Both the position numbers and the translations under genes were made by a program. The notes below the pieces were generated by a model. That model ran no database searches. It was given only the letters and a program-made list of their open reading frames with translations, and was not told the DNA's origin. Shown piece by piece: positions 26,804 to 36,493 of a stretch of 64,000 nucleotides of DNA. Numbering within the stretch: position 1 is the first letter of the stretch; each line of letters opens with the position of its first letter. The DNA is from Rhizobium sp. Pop5 (GTDB taxonomy: Bacteria; Pseudomonadota; Alphaproteobacteria; Rhizobiales; Rhizobiaceae): assembly GCF_024721175.1 (NCBI RefSeq), contig NZ_CP099399.1, forward strand, positions 1,054,001 to 1,118,000. The letters are read 5' to 3'.

Positions 26804-26913
26804 GGGATCATTCTCTGAATTGATGCGTGGGTAGATGACGGCTTTGGCTGCGGACCGTCAACATTCTTTCTGTCTTTTCGCGGCCTTTGCGTGGAATTTG
26901 CGACGGACGCCGG

Positions 26914-28953
26914 TTATTTCGCGGCGTCGTCGTGGAAATGGTTATAGACCTGCCTGGCGACGGCTTCCGATATGCCTTCCACCGTCATCAGGTCGGACAG
27001 GGCGGCACGCGAAACCGCCTTCGCCGTGCCGAAATGCTGGAGCAGCGCGCGTTTGCGTGATGGGCCGATGCCGCCGATCTCATCGAGCGGGTTCTTGACC
27101 ATTTCCTTCTTTCGCCGCGCCCGGTGCGAGCCGATCGCGAAACGGTGCGCCTCGTCGCGCATGCGCTGGATGAAGTAGAGCACCGGATCGCGCGGCGGCA
27201 GCGTGAAGCTCTCGCGTCCCGGCGGGAAGAAGCGCTCGCGCCCGGCATCGCGGTCCACGCCCTTTGCGATGCCGATCGCGGTCACGCTGTCGGTGATGCC
27301 GAGCTCGGCGAGGATCGCGCGCACCGCGGTCATCTGCCCCTGGCCGCCGTCGATGAGGATGACGTCGGGCCAGGCGGGGAAGGGCATGTCGGCTGCGTCG
27401 GAAGCGGCGGGCTGCGCCGTCCGGTCGGGAATGCCTTCCTCCTTGATCAGTCGCGAGAACCGCCGCGTCATGACTTCCTTCATCATGCCGAAGTCGTCGC
27501 CGGGCGTGATGTCGGTCGATTTGATGTTGAACTTTCGGTACTGGTTTTTCACGAAGCCTTCCGGCCCCGCCACCACCATGCCGCCGACGGCATTGGTGCC
27601 CATGATATGAGAGTTGTCGTAGATCTCGATGCGCTGCGGCGCATAGGCAAGTCCGAAGGTTTCCTTGAAGCCTTCGAGCAGACGTGACTGCGACGCCGTC
27701 TCGGCAAGCTTTCGTCCATGCGCTTCGCGCGCATTGCCGACGACGTGCTCGACGAGATCGCGCTTCTCGCCGCGCTGCGGTACGAGGATGGAAACCTTGT
27801 GGCCGGCCTTTTCGCTGAGCGCTGCGGCGAGCAGTTCCAGCTCCTCGACCGTCTCCGACAGCATGATCTGCTTCGGCACGGGCTTGTCGTCGTAGAACTG
27901 CGCGAGGAAGGCATTCAACACTTCGGCGCTTGATAGTTGCGGGTCGGCCTTCGGGAAATAGGCGCGGTTGCCCCAGTTCTGACCCGTGCGGAAGAAGAAG
28001 ACCTGGATGCAGGAGACGCCGCCTTCGTGATGGATGGCGAAAACGTCAGCCTCCTCGACGCCGGCCGGATTGATGCCCTGGTGGCTCTGGACGTGGGAAA
28101 GTGCCGCCAGGCGATCACGATAGATCGCTGCCCGTTCGAAATCGAGATCCTCTGCCGCCTGGTTCATGGCTTCGGCCATATGCGCCTTCACCTTCTGGCT
28201 CTTGCCGGACAGGAAGTCCTTCGCCTCCTGAACCAGTTCGCCGTAACCCTCGTCGCTGACCTCGTGCGTGCAAGGCCCGGAACAACGCTTGATCTGGTAA
28301 AGCAGGCAGGGGCGGGTGCGCGTTTCGAAGACGCTGTCAGTGCAGGTGCGGATCAGAAAGGCGCGCTGCAGTGAATTGATCGTGCGCCCGACCGCGCCGG
28401 CCGAAGCGAATGGTCCGAAATAATCGCCCTTTCGCGCCCTAGCACCGCGATGCTTGAAAATGGCGGGCGCCCGGTGATCCCCAGTAATGAGGATATAGGG
28501 AAACGATTTGTCGTCGCGCAGCAGCACGTTAAAGCGCGGCCGTAAGCGCTTGATCAGATTCGCTTCCAGAAGCAGCGCCTCGGTTTCCGTGCGAGTCGTC
28601 ACGAATTCCATGTTCGCCGTCTGGCGCACCATCTGGGCGATGCGGTTGGAATGCACGCGGCCGACGGCGTAATTGCCGACGCGCTTCTTCAGGCTGCGCG
28701 CCTTGCCGACATAGAGCACGTCGCCCTCGGCATTGAACATGCGGTAGACGCCGGGGCTGTTCGGCAGCCGCTTGACGAATTCGCCGATCAGTTCGGCGCC
28801 GACGAGCCCGGTCTCGTTGAGACTGCCCGCGTTCCAGTCGACCACAGCCGCAGGGGGCGAGACGGAAACGTCGCCTTCCACCTCGATATCGTCTTCGCTC
28901 TCATCCGTATCGTCGTAGAGAACGCCGCCATCCGGCAGCTTTCGTCCGTTCAT
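26914..28953 (-). CDS. uvrC: Excinuclease ABC subunit UvrC
   Basis: UvrC makes both incisions in nucleotide excision repair. The 679-residue product has an N-terminal GIY-YIG nuclease domain ([11 protein letters not shown] and [14 protein letters not shown]), a Cys-containing CSGPCTHE segment, a UVR region, an RNase H-like nuclease ([12 protein letters not shown]) and two C-terminal helix-hairpin-helix motifs ([25 protein letters not shown]). An acidic N-terminal extension of about 50 residues precedes the nuclease. ATG at 28953 overlaps the upstream SDR stop by 4 bases. The frame upstream of this ATG is not uvrC. Confidence 0.97.
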   Translation of the reverse strand: MNGRKLPDGGVLYDDTDESEDDIEVEGDVSVSPPAAVVDWNAGSLNETGLVGAELIGEFVKRLPNSPGVYRMFNAEGDVLYVGKARSLKKRVGNYAVGRVHSNRIAQMVRQTANMEFVTTRTETEALLLEANLIKRLRPRFNVLLRDDKSFPYILITGDHRAPAIFKHRGARARKGDYFGPFASAGAVGRTINSLQRAFLIRTCTDSVFETRTRPCLLYQIKRCSGPCTHEVSDEGYGELVQEAKDFLSGKSQKVKAHMAEAMNQAAEDLDFERAAIYRDRLAALSHVQSHQGINPAGVEEADVFAIHHEGGVSCIQVFFFRTGQNWGNRAYFPKADPQLSSAEVLNAFLAQFYDDKPVPKQIMLSETVEELELLAAALSEKAGHKVSILVPQRGEKRDLVEHVVGNAREAHGRKLAETASQSRLLEGFKETFGLAYAPQRIEIYDNSHIMGTNAVGGMVVAGPEGFVKNQYRKFNIKSTDITPGDDFGMMKEVMTRRFSRLIKEEGIPDRTAQPAASDAADMPFPAWPDVILIDGGQGQMTAVRAILAELGITDSVTAIGIAKGVDRDAGRERFFPPGRESFTLPPRDPVLYFIQRMRDEAHRFAIGSHRARRKKEMVKNPLDEIGGIGPSRKRALLQHFGTAKAVSRAALSDLMTVEGISEAVARQVYNHFHDDAAK

Positions 28954-29717
28954 TCCGTAATCTCCGCCACATCGGGCGTTTGCCAGGCAAGGTGCTGGCC
29001 GCCATCGAGGGCAATCATCTGGCCGGTGATCGAGGGCGTGTCGTAAAGGAAGCGAATCGTTTGTCCGAATTCCTCCAGTGCCGGCCCTCGCTGCAAGATA
29101 AGGGCTGAAACCTGCGCTTGGAAGTCCTCCTGCGCCTGCCGCTCGCTCGGGATCGAGGGGCCGGGTCCGATGGCATTGACGCGGATGTGCGGCGCCAATG
29201 CCTGGGCAAGCGTTTGCGTCGCCGTCCACAGCGCGGACTTGGAGAGCGTATAGGAATAGAAGCTGGGCCTCAGCGCCCAGACCCGCTGATCGATGATGTT
29301 GACGATCAACCCTGCTGCCTCAGGGGGCATCTGCTGCGCGAAGGCTGCCGCAAGAATGGAAGGTGCACGCACATGCAGGTCGAAGTGCAGCGCCCATGTG
29401 GCGGCGTTGAAATTACGCGCGGAATCATGCTGGAAGACCGACGCATTGTTGACGAGCAGATCGAGCGGCCCGAGCGCTTCAGAGGCCTTCGCGACCAGCT
29501 CCGTAGTTTCGCCGATATCGGTAAGGTCGGCCTGCAACGCGACCGCCCGATATCCGTTTCGCCGCAATTCCGTCACCAGTTCCTCGGCTTCGCCAAGGGA
29601 GCCGTTCGCATGGATCGCGACGGAAAAGCCATTTGCAGCAAGGTCTTCGGCGATTGCCCGGCCTATTCTTTTGGCAGCCCCCGTTACGAGAGCCGAGCGA
29701 AGTCTTTTGTGGTTCAA
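28950..29717 (-). CDS. SDR family oxidoreductase, pteridine-reductase-like
   Basis: The 255-residue Rossmann protein has TGAAKRIG (the TGxxxRIG cofactor motif with Lys/Arg suggesting NADPH), NNAS, and an active-site [19 protein letters not shown] and LVNNASVFQ resemble pteridine reductases and FolM; the exact substrate is inferred only. There is no ATG at the N-terminus: the start is TTG at 29717 with GGAAAG upstream. The stop overlaps uvrC by 4 bases, a tight coupling of a metabolic enzyme with a repair nuclease. A folate/pterin role next to moa genes is possible but not shown. Confidence 0.85.
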   Translation of the reverse strand: MNHKRLRSALVTGAAKRIGRAIAEDLAANGFSVAIHANGSLGEAEELVTELRRNGYRAVALQADLTDIGETTELVAKASEALGPLDLLVNNASVFQHDSARNFNAATWALHFDLHVRAPSILAAAFAQQMPPEAAGLIVNIIDQRVWALRPSFYSYTLSKSALWTATQTLAQALAPHIRVNAIGPGPSIPSERQAQEDFQAQVSALILQRGPALEEFGQTIRFLYDTPSITGQMIALDGGQHLAWQTPDVAEITE

Positions 29718-30082
29718 AATCTTGCTTTCCGATGCCGCGAGTCTGTTTGCAGACTATATAGGCGCGGGTGGAGATTATATAAATAGGCCCCTGCCGTTGC
29801 GCCGGCGAGCTAGATATTCTATGTATTATTTAAGAATGCGATTTCTTAAAATAAGTATTTGCAAATTAACTCTTAAGTAGGGTTAATGAATCGTATGTTG
29901 CGCGCAAGCAACATCGAATTTCAGCCATGCGGCAGCCACAATGATATCACAATTTGGCTCTTTCAAATCCGCATTTCAGTTCCAATTTCAGTCTCGATCC
30001 GGAAGGGACATCTGGCAATTTTCCCGCCAATGCTTCGCTGAGAGACAGATGATAAGCGGCGCGGGACTGAAAGGAGAAAAGT
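29718..30082. other. AT-rich intergenic leader upstream of the outer-membrane protein gene
   Basis: This 365-base gap is far richer in A and T than its surroundings and holds no credible reading frame. Two clear palindromes are present: TTTAAGAA and TTCTTAAA around six bases (29829-29850), and ATGTTGC and GCAACAT around six bases (29895-29914). TATATA-like segments near 29754 and 29775 could be -10 elements for the divergent SDR gene. The region probably carries divergent promoters and binding sites for a nucleoid or stress regulator, and may encode a long 5' untranslated leader for the porin-like gene. Confidence 0.5.
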
Positions 30083-30718
30083 ATGCGTGTACTCATTGCT
30101 GGCCTCATGGCCTCCGCTTTTGCGATTGCGGGCGTTTCGGTAGCTCAGGCGGCTGACGCCGTTGATCAGGTTCCGGAAGCACCGGTCGCCCAGGACGCCC
30201 CGGTCAAGCCGGCCGGTAGCTGGGAGGGCTTCTATCTCGGCGGCGCCGGCACCTATAACATGGGTAACTTCGGTTCCGATCGTCACACCTACGGTTTCGG
30301 CGGCCAGGTTTTCACCGGCTACAACTGGCAGCAGGGCCAGATCGTTTACGGCGTTGAATCCGACCTCGGCTACAGCGGCGACGACGTCTCCTCGGGCGGC
30401 GTAAAGAACAAGTATGGCTGGAACGGCTCCGTCCGTGGTCGCGTCGGGTACGACATGAACCCCTTCCTGCTCTACGGCACCGCTGGTCTTGCCCTCGGCA
30501 ACGTCAAGGTTTCCGACGACACTTCGTCTGAAAGCAAGACGGCCTACGGCTATACGGTCGGCGCCGGCGTCGAAGCCTTCGTGACCAACAACATCACGAC
30601 GCGCCTGGAATATCGCTACACCGACTACCAGAGCAAGGACTACAACCTCGACTCCGGCAGCTTCTCTCGCGGTTACGACGAGAACAGCGTCAAGCTCGGT
30701 ATCGGCGTCAAGTTCTAA
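30083..30718 (+). CDS. Outer membrane beta-barrel protein, Omp25/RopB-like
   Basis: The 211-residue protein has a 23-residue signal peptide (ending AQA), a short Pro/Ala-rich linker and an eight-stranded barrel of the Omp25/Omp31 type: WEGFYLGGAGTY, YGFGGQVFTGYNWQ, YGVESDLGYS, GSVRGRVGYD, and a terminal KLGIGVKF with the C-terminal Phe needed for BAM recognition. Such proteins are abundant surface proteins in Brucella and rhizobia, some repressed in bacteroids. AAGGAG sits upstream of the ATG. Codon choice is strongly biased (many AAC, TAC, GGC), consistent with high expression. It has its own terminator. Confidence 0.93.
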   Translation: MRVLIAGLMASAFAIAGVSVAQAADAVDQVPEAPVAQDAPVKPAGSWEGFYLGGAGTYNMGNFGSDRHTYGFGGQVFTGYNWQQGQIVYGVESDLGYSGDDVSSGGVKNKYGWNGSVRGRVGYDMNPFLLYGTAGLALGNVKVSDDTSSESKTAYGYTVGAGVEAFVTNNITTRLEYRYTDYQSKDYNLDSGSFSRGYDENSVKLGIGVKF

Positions 30719-30743
30719 GCCGACTGGCCATGCAAATATAAAG

Positions 30744-30769
30744 AAGCCGGGCACTTTGCCCGGCTTTTT
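30744..30769 (+). terminator. Rho-independent terminator after the outer-membrane protein gene
   Basis: AAGCCGGGCA at 30744-30753 pairs perfectly with TGCCCGGCTT at 30757-30766 around a 3-base loop, followed by T's. It lies 25 bases after the stop codon and faces the convergent GST gene. Confidence 0.9.
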
Positions 30770-30813
30770 GCTGTTCGCTCGTCGTTTGCATGCATTTGAT
30801 CCCGGTCTTCGCA

Positions 30814-31410
30814 TTAGGCGCTGGCTTTGAGCTCGCGATGGGCGGGGAATTTCTTTTCGAACTGTGCCAGCCAGTCGATCAGTGGCGCATGATCGGCTTC
30901 CCACTGGTCTTTGAAGCGCAGGTCGAGATAGTCGAGCGTGGCGGCGAGTGCGAAATGTCCGCCGTTCAGTCTCTTGCCGAGCTTTGGCGGCTTGGCGCCG
31001 AGATGGGCGAGCCCCGCCGTCGCCTTCTTCCATTGCCGGTCAATCCAGGGCTGATGAACCTTCTCCTCGTCACGGAAGCGGCGCTCGTAGACGATCGCCA
31101 GCAGGCAGTCGCAAATGCCGTCGCAGAGCGCTTCGAGGACTTCCGCATCGGTGCGCTTGCTCTTCTTGGAGGGGTAAAGCCCGCCTTTCGTCAGCCGGTC
31201 GAAATAATGCATGATCGCGACGCTGTCGAATATCGAGGTCCCGTCATCGGTCAGAAGCGTCGGGATCTTGCCGAGCGGGTTGTTGTCCACCAAGATCGCC
31301 GGTCCGGTGTTGGTATCGACCCGAATGGTGTTCAACTCGAGGCCCAGGGAATGCGCGGCCATCCGCACCTTGCTGGAATAGGGCGAGGCGGGGGAGCAGA
31401 GGAGCTTCAT
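30814..31410 (-). CDS. Glutathione S-transferase family protein
   Basis: The 198-residue product has a thioredoxin-fold N-terminal domain (MKLLCSPASPYSSKVRM, then NPLGKIPTLLTDDG with the cis-Pro and IFDSVAI) and a helical C-terminal domain. The catalytic Ser/Cys is likely in SPASPYS. The substrate is unknown. It is convergent with the outer-membrane protein gene and 60 bases downstream of rlmJ on the same strand. Confidence 0.9.
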   Translation of the reverse strand: MKLLCSPASPYSSKVRMAAHSLGLELNTIRVDTNTGPAILVDNNPLGKIPTLLTDDGTSIFDSVAIMHYFDRLTKGGLYPSKKSKRTDAEVLEALCDGICDCLLAIVYERRFRDEEKVHQPWIDRQWKKATAGLAHLGAKPPKLGKRLNGGHFALAATLDYLDLRFKDQWEADHAPLIDWLAQFEKKFPAHRELKASA

Positions 31411-31470
31411 GGGACACCTGACTGGGTTGTGAACCTGCGCCGCGGACTATTCCCGATGCCGCTTGCCCGG

Positions 31471-32340
31471 TCAATCGTCCTTGACGGTCTTGTTCTCACC
31501 GCGCAGCCAGAAGGCGCGGTGCGAGGCGAAACGGTCCTGCGCCAGATGATCCTTCAGCGCCGGCAGCATCTGGTGCAGCTCGTCTTTCAGCGTGAAGGGC
31601 GGGTTGACGATGACGAGGCCGGAGCCGGTCAGGCCGGTGATGCCGCGGTCACTGCGCACGGTGAGTTCGGCGCAGAGCATCTTCGGGATGTCGAGCGCCT
31701 GCAGCGTTTCGTGGAATTCCTTGATCGGCGCGCCCTTCTTCAGCGGATACCACAGGCAGTAGGTGCCGCCGGGAAAGCGGCGGTAGGCCTTTTCCAGTCC
31801 CGTGGCCAGGCGCTGGTATTCGTCTTCCTCCTCGAAGGGCGGATCGACGAGCACGATGCCGCGTTTCTCCTTCGGCGGCAGATGCGCGCCGAGTGCCAGC
31901 CAGCCATCGAGTTCGGTGATGCGGACGTGGTGATCGCCCTCGAACAGCCGATGCAGGCGTGCGTAATCCTCGGGATGCAGTTCCATCGCCGACAGCCGGT
32001 CCTGCGGCCGGAACAGCATCCGGGCAAGTTTCGGCGATCCGGGATAAAAGCGGATGCCGCCCTCAGGATTGAGTTCGCGGATTGCCGAGAGGTAGGGCTC
32101 CAGCAATTCGGAAACCTGAGGTCCGAGTTCCGCCTCCATCAGCTTGCCGATGCCCTCGAGCCATTCGCCGGTTTTCTGCGCTTCTTCCGAGGAGAGGTCG
32201 TAGAGCCCGATGCCGGCATGCGTGTCGAGCACGCGGAAGGCTCCGTCCTTCTTCTGCATGTAACGGATCAGCCGCGCCAGCACGGCATGTTTCAGCACAT
32301 CGGCAAAATTGCCCGCATGATAGATATGGCGGTAGTTCAT
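31471..32340 (-). CDS. rlmJ: 23S rRNA (adenine-2030-N6)-methyltransferase RlmJ
   Basis: RlmJ methylates A2030 of 23S rRNA. The 289-residue product begins NYRHIYHAGNFADVLKH, a strong signature, and has the SAM site VLDTHAGIGLYDL and the catalytic VLVDPPFEE (DPPF/Y motif). Length matches the family. It is divergent from the molybdopterin oxidoreductase across a short gap. No good ribosome-binding site is visible, but the conserved N-terminus fixes the ATG at 32340. Confidence 0.95.
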   Translation of the reverse strand: MNYRHIYHAGNFADVLKHAVLARLIRYMQKKDGAFRVLDTHAGIGLYDLSSEEAQKTGEWLEGIGKLMEAELGPQVSELLEPYLSAIRELNPEGGIRFYPGSPKLARMLFRPQDRLSAMELHPEDYARLHRLFEGDHHVRITELDGWLALGAHLPPKEKRGIVLVDPPFEEEDEYQRLATGLEKAYRRFPGGTYCLWYPLKKGAPIKEFHETLQALDIPKMLCAELTVRSDRGITGLTGSGLVIVNPPFTLKDELHQMLPALKDHLAQDRFASHRAFWLRGENKTVKDD

Positions 32341-32422
32341 TTTCGCTGATGCCCGTATGAATTCGCGTTATCCGGAGTTTTTGTGGCTTTTGGCCGTACA
32401 AGCCTTGCAATATACAAAGCCT

Positions 32423-34561
32423 ATGAACATTGCGACCCCCATCCACGCCAAATCCCCGAAGCCGGACAAGAGGGTTGGCCACACGGCCTGTCCGCATGAC
32501 TGTCCCTCCACCTGCGCCCTCGAGGTCGAGATCGCGGAGGACGGCCGCATCGGCCGCGTGCGTGGGGCCAATGATCATTCCTATACATCGGGCGTCATTT
32601 GCGCCAAGGTCGCCCGCTATGCCGAGCGGCTCTACCATCCCGACCGACTGATGCATCCCTTGCGCCGCGCCGGCGCCAAAGGGGCAGGGCAGTGGCAGCA
32701 GATTTCCTGGGACGACGCGCTTGATGAGATCGCCGAAGCTTTCGTGAAGGCCGAGGCAAAGGATGGCAGCGAGGCCATCTGGCCTTATTTCTATGCCGGC
32801 ACTATGGGGTGGGTACAGCGTGACTCCATCGACCGCCTGCGTCATGCCAAGCGTTATTCCGGCTTCTTCTCGTCGATCTGCACCAATCCCGCCTGGACCG
32901 GCTTCACCATGGCGACGGGCACGCTGCGCGGGCCCGATCCGCGTGAGATGGGCCGGACCGATTGCGTCGTCATCTGGGGCACCAATGCGGTCTCGACCCA
33001 GGTCAATGTGATGACCCACGCCATCAAGTCCCGCAAGGAGCGTGGCGCCAAGATCGTCGTCGTCGACATCTACGACAATCCGACGATGAAGCAGGCCGAC
33101 ATGGCATTGATCGTGAGACCCGGCACCGACGCAGCCCTTGCCTGCGCCGTCATGCATGTCGCCTTCCGCGACGGCTACGCCGATCGCGAATATATGGCGA
33201 GATATGCCGACGATCCCGCTGGTCTCGAAACGCATCTCAAAACGAAGACGCCGCAATGGGCTGCCGGTATCACCGGCCTTTCGGTCGAAGAGATCGAAGC
33301 CTTCGCTCGTCTCGTCGGCACGACGAAAAAGACCTTTTTCCGCCTCGGCTACGGCTTCACCCGCCAGCGCAACGGCGCGGTCGCCATGCATGCGGCGGCC
33401 TCGATCGCCACCGTCCTCGGTTCCTGGCAATATGAGGGCGGCGGGGCATTCCATTCGAACAGCGATATTTTCCGCATGAACAATGCGGAATTGACCGGCC
33501 GTCCGATGAAGGATGCCGAAATCCGCATGCTCGACCAGTCGCAGATCGGCCGGGTGCTGACCGGAGATCCGGTGGCGCTGCGCCATCGCGGCCCGGTGAC
33601 GGCGATGCTGATCCAGAACACCAATCCTGCCAACATCGCTCCCGAGCAGCGCCTGGTTAAGCGGGGCTTCGCCCGCGACGATCTCTTTGTCGCCGTCCAC
33701 GAACAATTCATGACCGAGACGGCCGATATCGCCGATATCGTCATTCCTGCGACGATGTTCGTCGAGCACGACGACATTTATCGCGCCGGCGGCCAGAACC
33801 ATATCCTGCTGGGGCCGAAGCTCGTTGAGCCGCCGCCAACCGTGCGCACCAACCTCTTCGTCATCGAGGAACTGGCAAAACGCCTCGGCGTCGCCGATCG
33901 CCCCGGCTTCGGCTTCACCGCCCGCGAGATGATCGACCGTGTCCTGAAGGCGAGCGATCTGCCGGATTACGACCATTTCCTCGAACACAAATGGTTTGAC
34001 CGCCAGCCGGCTTTTGAAGAGGCGCATTTCCTGAACGGTTTTGCCCATCCGGACGGCAAGTTCCATTTTCGGCCGGATTGGGTGAACGATCCCGCCCCGA
34101 ACAAGCCGCCGGCCGCGATCGGCGTGCTCGGGCCACACGCGGAACTTCCCGCGTTCCCCGATCAAGTCGATGTCATCGAAGTCGCCGATCCCGAGCATCC
34201 CTTCCGTCTCGCCACGTCGCCCGCCCGCAACTTCCTCAATTCGAGCTTTTCCGAAACGAAGACCTCGCGTCAGAAGGAAGGCCGTCCCGAAGTGATGATC
34301 AATCCCGTTGATGCCGAGGCCGATGGCATCGCTCATGGCGATCTCGTCCGCATCGGCAACAGCCGCGGCGATCTGCGCATCCATGCCCGCGTCACCAATG
34401 AGGTAAAGCCCGGCGTGCTGATTGCCGAAGGTCTCTGGCCAAACAACGCGCATGTCGACGGCGAGGGCATCAATGTGCTGACCGGCGCCGATCCGGTCGC
34501 GCCCTATGGCGGCGCGGCCGTGCATGACAACAAGGTCTGGCTTCGCAGGGACGCAGCATGA
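32423..34561 (+). CDS. Molybdopterin-dependent oxidoreductase
   Basis: The 712-residue protein belongs to the bis-MGD oxidoreductase family. A [4Fe-4S] site is visible at Cys23, Cys27, Cys31 and Cys60, followed by the molybdopterin domains and a C-terminal MGD-binding domain. VVIWGTNAVSTQ and GGGAFHSNS are typical of the fold. There is no Tat signal, so it should act in the cytoplasm, and no partner iron-sulfur or membrane subunit lies nearby. The substrate is unknown; the family includes formate dehydrogenase, nitrate reductase and thiosulfate/polysulfide enzymes. An ATG 22 codons earlier is also possible. It overlaps the NudK-like gene by 4 bases. Confidence 0.88.
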   Translation: MNIATPIHAKSPKPDKRVGHTACPHDCPSTCALEVEIAEDGRIGRVRGANDHSYTSGVICAKVARYAERLYHPDRLMHPLRRAGAKGAGQWQQISWDDALDEIAEAFVKAEAKDGSEAIWPYFYAGTMGWVQRDSIDRLRHAKRYSGFFSSICTNPAWTGFTMATGTLRGPDPREMGRTDCVVIWGTNAVSTQVNVMTHAIKSRKERGAKIVVVDIYDNPTMKQADMALIVRPGTDAALACAVMHVAFRDGYADREYMARYADDPAGLETHLKTKTPQWAAGITGLSVEEIEAFARLVGTTKKTFFRLGYGFTRQRNGAVAMHAAASIATVLGSWQYEGGGAFHSNSDIFRMNNAELTGRPMKDAEIRMLDQSQIGRVLTGDPVALRHRGPVTAMLIQNTNPANIAPEQRLVKRGFARDDLFVAVHEQFMTETADIADIVIPATMFVEHDDIYRAGGQNHILLGPKLVEPPPTVRTNLFVIEELAKRLGVADRPGFGFTAREMIDRVLKASDLPDYDHFLEHKWFDRQPAFEEAHFLNGFAHPDGKFHFRPDWVNDPAPNKPPAAIGVLGPHAELPAFPDQVDVIEVADPEHPFRLATSPARNFLNSSFSETKTSRQKEGRPEVMINPVDAEADGIAHGDLVRIGNSRGDLRIHARVTNEVKPGVLIAEGLWPNNAHVDGEGINVLTGADPVAPYGGAAVHDNKVWLRRDAA

Positions 34562-35148
34562 TGCAGCCGAAATCACGGGTGAAGATCGTCAGCGAGGAAA
34601 CGCTGTCGAATGGGTGGACGCGGCTGAGCAGCTATTTGCTCGACTACATCGACCGCAAGGGTGCGACTCAACGGCTGAAGCGCGAAGTCTATCACCGCAC
34701 GCCCGCCGCCTGCATCCTGCTCTATGATCCCAAGCGCGACCTCGTCGTTCTCGTCCGCCAGTTTCGTCTCGCCGTTCATCTCAACGGCGATCCTGCCTGG
34801 ATGATCGAGGTGCCGGCCGGCCTCCTCGACGACGATCATCCCGAAGCGGCGATCCGCCGCGAGGCGATGGAGGAGACTGGTTATCGCCTGCGGGATGCAC
34901 GCTTCCTCTTCAAAACCTATACTACGCCGGGCGCCATCACCGAAGTCGTTCATTTCTTCACGGCCTTGATCGATACCGCCGATCGCGTCGCGGAAGGCGG
35001 CGGCCTGGACGAGGAGCACGAGGATATCGAAGTCCTTGAAATCCCGCTCGACGAGGCCGCCCGGATGATCGAAACCGGCGAAATCTTCGACACCAAGACG
35101 ATCGTGCTGCTGCAGTGGGCGCTGTTGAACAAGAGCAGGCTTCAATAG
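34558..35148 (+). CDS. nudK: NudK-like Nudix hydrolase (GDP-sugar / nucleoside diphosphate-sugar pyrophosphatase)
   Basis: The 196-residue product resembles E. coli NudK (GDP-mannose pyrophosphatase) in order and spacing: KREVYHR near residue 41, VLVRQFRLAVHLNG, the Nudix box from GLLDDD (88-93) to REAMEETG (101-108), TPGAITEVVHFF, and EDIEVLEIPLDEAARMI near the end. The hydrolysed substrate would be a GDP-sugar or ADP-ribose. Its start overlaps the molybdopterin oxidoreductase stop (ATGA), so translation is coupled. Why the two are paired is unknown; the oxidoreductase cofactor does carry GMP moieties, but a link is speculation. Confidence 0.83.
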   Translation: MMQPKSRVKIVSEETLSNGWTRLSSYLLDYIDRKGATQRLKREVYHRTPAACILLYDPKRDLVVLVRQFRLAVHLNGDPAWMIEVPAGLLDDDHPEAAIRREAMEETGYRLRDARFLFKTYTTPGAITEVVHFFTALIDTADRVAEGGGLDEEHEDIEVLEIPLDEAARMIETGEIFDTKTIVLLQWALLNKSRLQ

Positions 35149-35190
35149 CGGGTAAGGCGGTCGGGTGGATCGACTTGATTCGCGACCGGT

Positions 35191-36489
35191 TTAGTTTTCC
35201 CCGCGAACTCGCATCATCTGCTGAAACGCGCGCTGCTTCAGTGCAGGCACCGCGTTGATGATGCGCATGACGCCGCGCGTGACAGCGAGCTGAAGCCTGC
35301 CGACGATCGGCCGATGGGTCAGACCGCTGGCATCCAGCTGCCTTTTCGATTCTTGGACTGCTTCGGTACTATAGCGAAGCATCTCGACTTCGTAGGCATG
35401 TATGGCTTCGACGAGCGGCTTTCGTCCTCGGTCCGCTTCAACCAGCATGCGTCCAAGCAGAGCGGCATCGCGAAGCGCTGTATTGGCGCCCGCGCCTCGT
35501 CCGGGCGTCATCGTATGGACGGCGTCGCCGAGCAGAGTGACATTCGAACTCGTCCAGGGCTTCAGCGGAACGGAGGTCCTCATCTTGACATCGTGGATCG
35601 TCGAAGGCTCCGTCATGCGAATGAGAGCACGCATGTGCGGGTGCCAGTCCCGGGTGAGCTCCAAGCCGAGGTCTCTCAATTGTTCGCCGCCGAGGCCGGT
35701 CGTGTCCCGCGGGAAATTTTGCCGAGCGCCCCATATGCCCCAGCCGATGCTGTCCTCGTCGAGTGCTTCGACGAAATCCGGCCAGCGAGCAGCAAAATCG
35801 GGATCGCTTCGGCTAGAGGCGAACTCCAGCGAGTGAATGATTGCGCCGAAACCCATCGGCGCCATGATCAGCGACATGCCTCGGAACATTTTGTCCGACA
35901 GCAGAGCTTTCGTCTCGACCGTCATGGGAAGTTTGCCGCCGAGCGATAGCATTCCCGTGTCTTCCAGACGCGCTTCCGGCAAGCGTTGCTTGCGTACCGC
36001 GGAGTTCGTGCCGTCCGCACCCACAAGGACATCGCCTGTCGCAAGGCTTCCATCCTCGAAGCGAGCGGTGACCGACCCGTCGGCGTTACTTGTATAATCT
36101 TGAAGCCTCTTCCCGAAGAAGACGTCGTCTTCAAGTCCTCTGAGCAGAACCCGCCTCAGCGTCTTTCGAATGACGTTCTTTTCACCGTCGAGAGCGTTCG
36201 GGCCTGCATCATCGATATCGAAGTTCAGCACGTCGCCCAGCTGTTCGGTGAGCATGTTGAAATAGCGCGGCGACCTGGCGCAGGTGGCGACATAGAGGTC
36301 GTAGAGGTGGCCGGGGATGCAGGCTTTCAGCGCTCGGCTTCCAGCCGGGCTGATGCCGACGCGATAACCGCCGGTGTCGGTGTTCGGAGCAAGGTCGCGC
36401 TCATAAACCGCTATGCCTATCCCTGCTTGCTTGAGCAGATGCGCGAGTGCCAAACCGCCAGTTCCGGCGCCGATAATCAAAACCTTCAT
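35191..36489 (-). CDS. FAD-dependent monooxygenase
   Basis: The 432-residue protein is a class A flavin monooxygenase: GAGTGGLALAHLL (GxGxxG) at residues 7-19, a DG motif (LVGADGTNSAVR), and GDAVHTMTPGRGAGANTAL (GD motif). These enzymes hydroxylate aromatic or polycyclic compounds, including some antibiotics. Substrate unknown. It lies 4 bases after a PadR regulator gene on the same strand, so the pair is likely one operon in which the regulator senses the substrate or a related phenolic. Codon use is less GC-biased than core genes, suggesting an accessory origin. Confidence 0.9.
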   Translation of the reverse strand: MKVLIIGAGTGGLALAHLLKQAGIGIAVYERDLAPNTDTGGYRVGISPAGSRALKACIPGHLYDLYVATCARSPRYFNMLTEQLGDVLNFDIDDAGPNALDGEKNVIRKTLRRVLLRGLEDDVFFGKRLQDYTSNADGSVTARFEDGSLATGDVLVGADGTNSAVRKQRLPEARLEDTGMLSLGGKLPMTVETKALLSDKMFRGMSLIMAPMGFGAIIHSLEFASSRSDPDFAARWPDFVEALDEDSIGWGIWGARQNFPRDTTGLGGEQLRDLGLELTRDWHPHMRALIRMTEPSTIHDVKMRTSVPLKPWTSSNVTLLGDAVHTMTPGRGAGANTALRDAALLGRMLVEADRGRKPLVEAIHAYEVEMLRYSTEAVQESKRQLDASGLTHRPIVGRLQLAVTRGVMRIINAVPALKQRAFQQMMRVRGEN

Positions 36490-36493
36490 GGTG

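Noticed and set aside
29829..29895. CtrA sites before the outer-membrane protein gene
   Set aside because: Several TTAA words occur, but the spacings (3, 6 and 12-13 bases) do not match the seven-base CtrA spacing.
32063..34576. 837-codon open frame on the minus strand
   Set aside because: It is antisense to the molybdopterin oxidoreductase and the start of rlmJ's neighbourhood. Long antisense frames are common in high-GC DNA with strong third-position bias, and its translation is low-complexity with no family landmarks.
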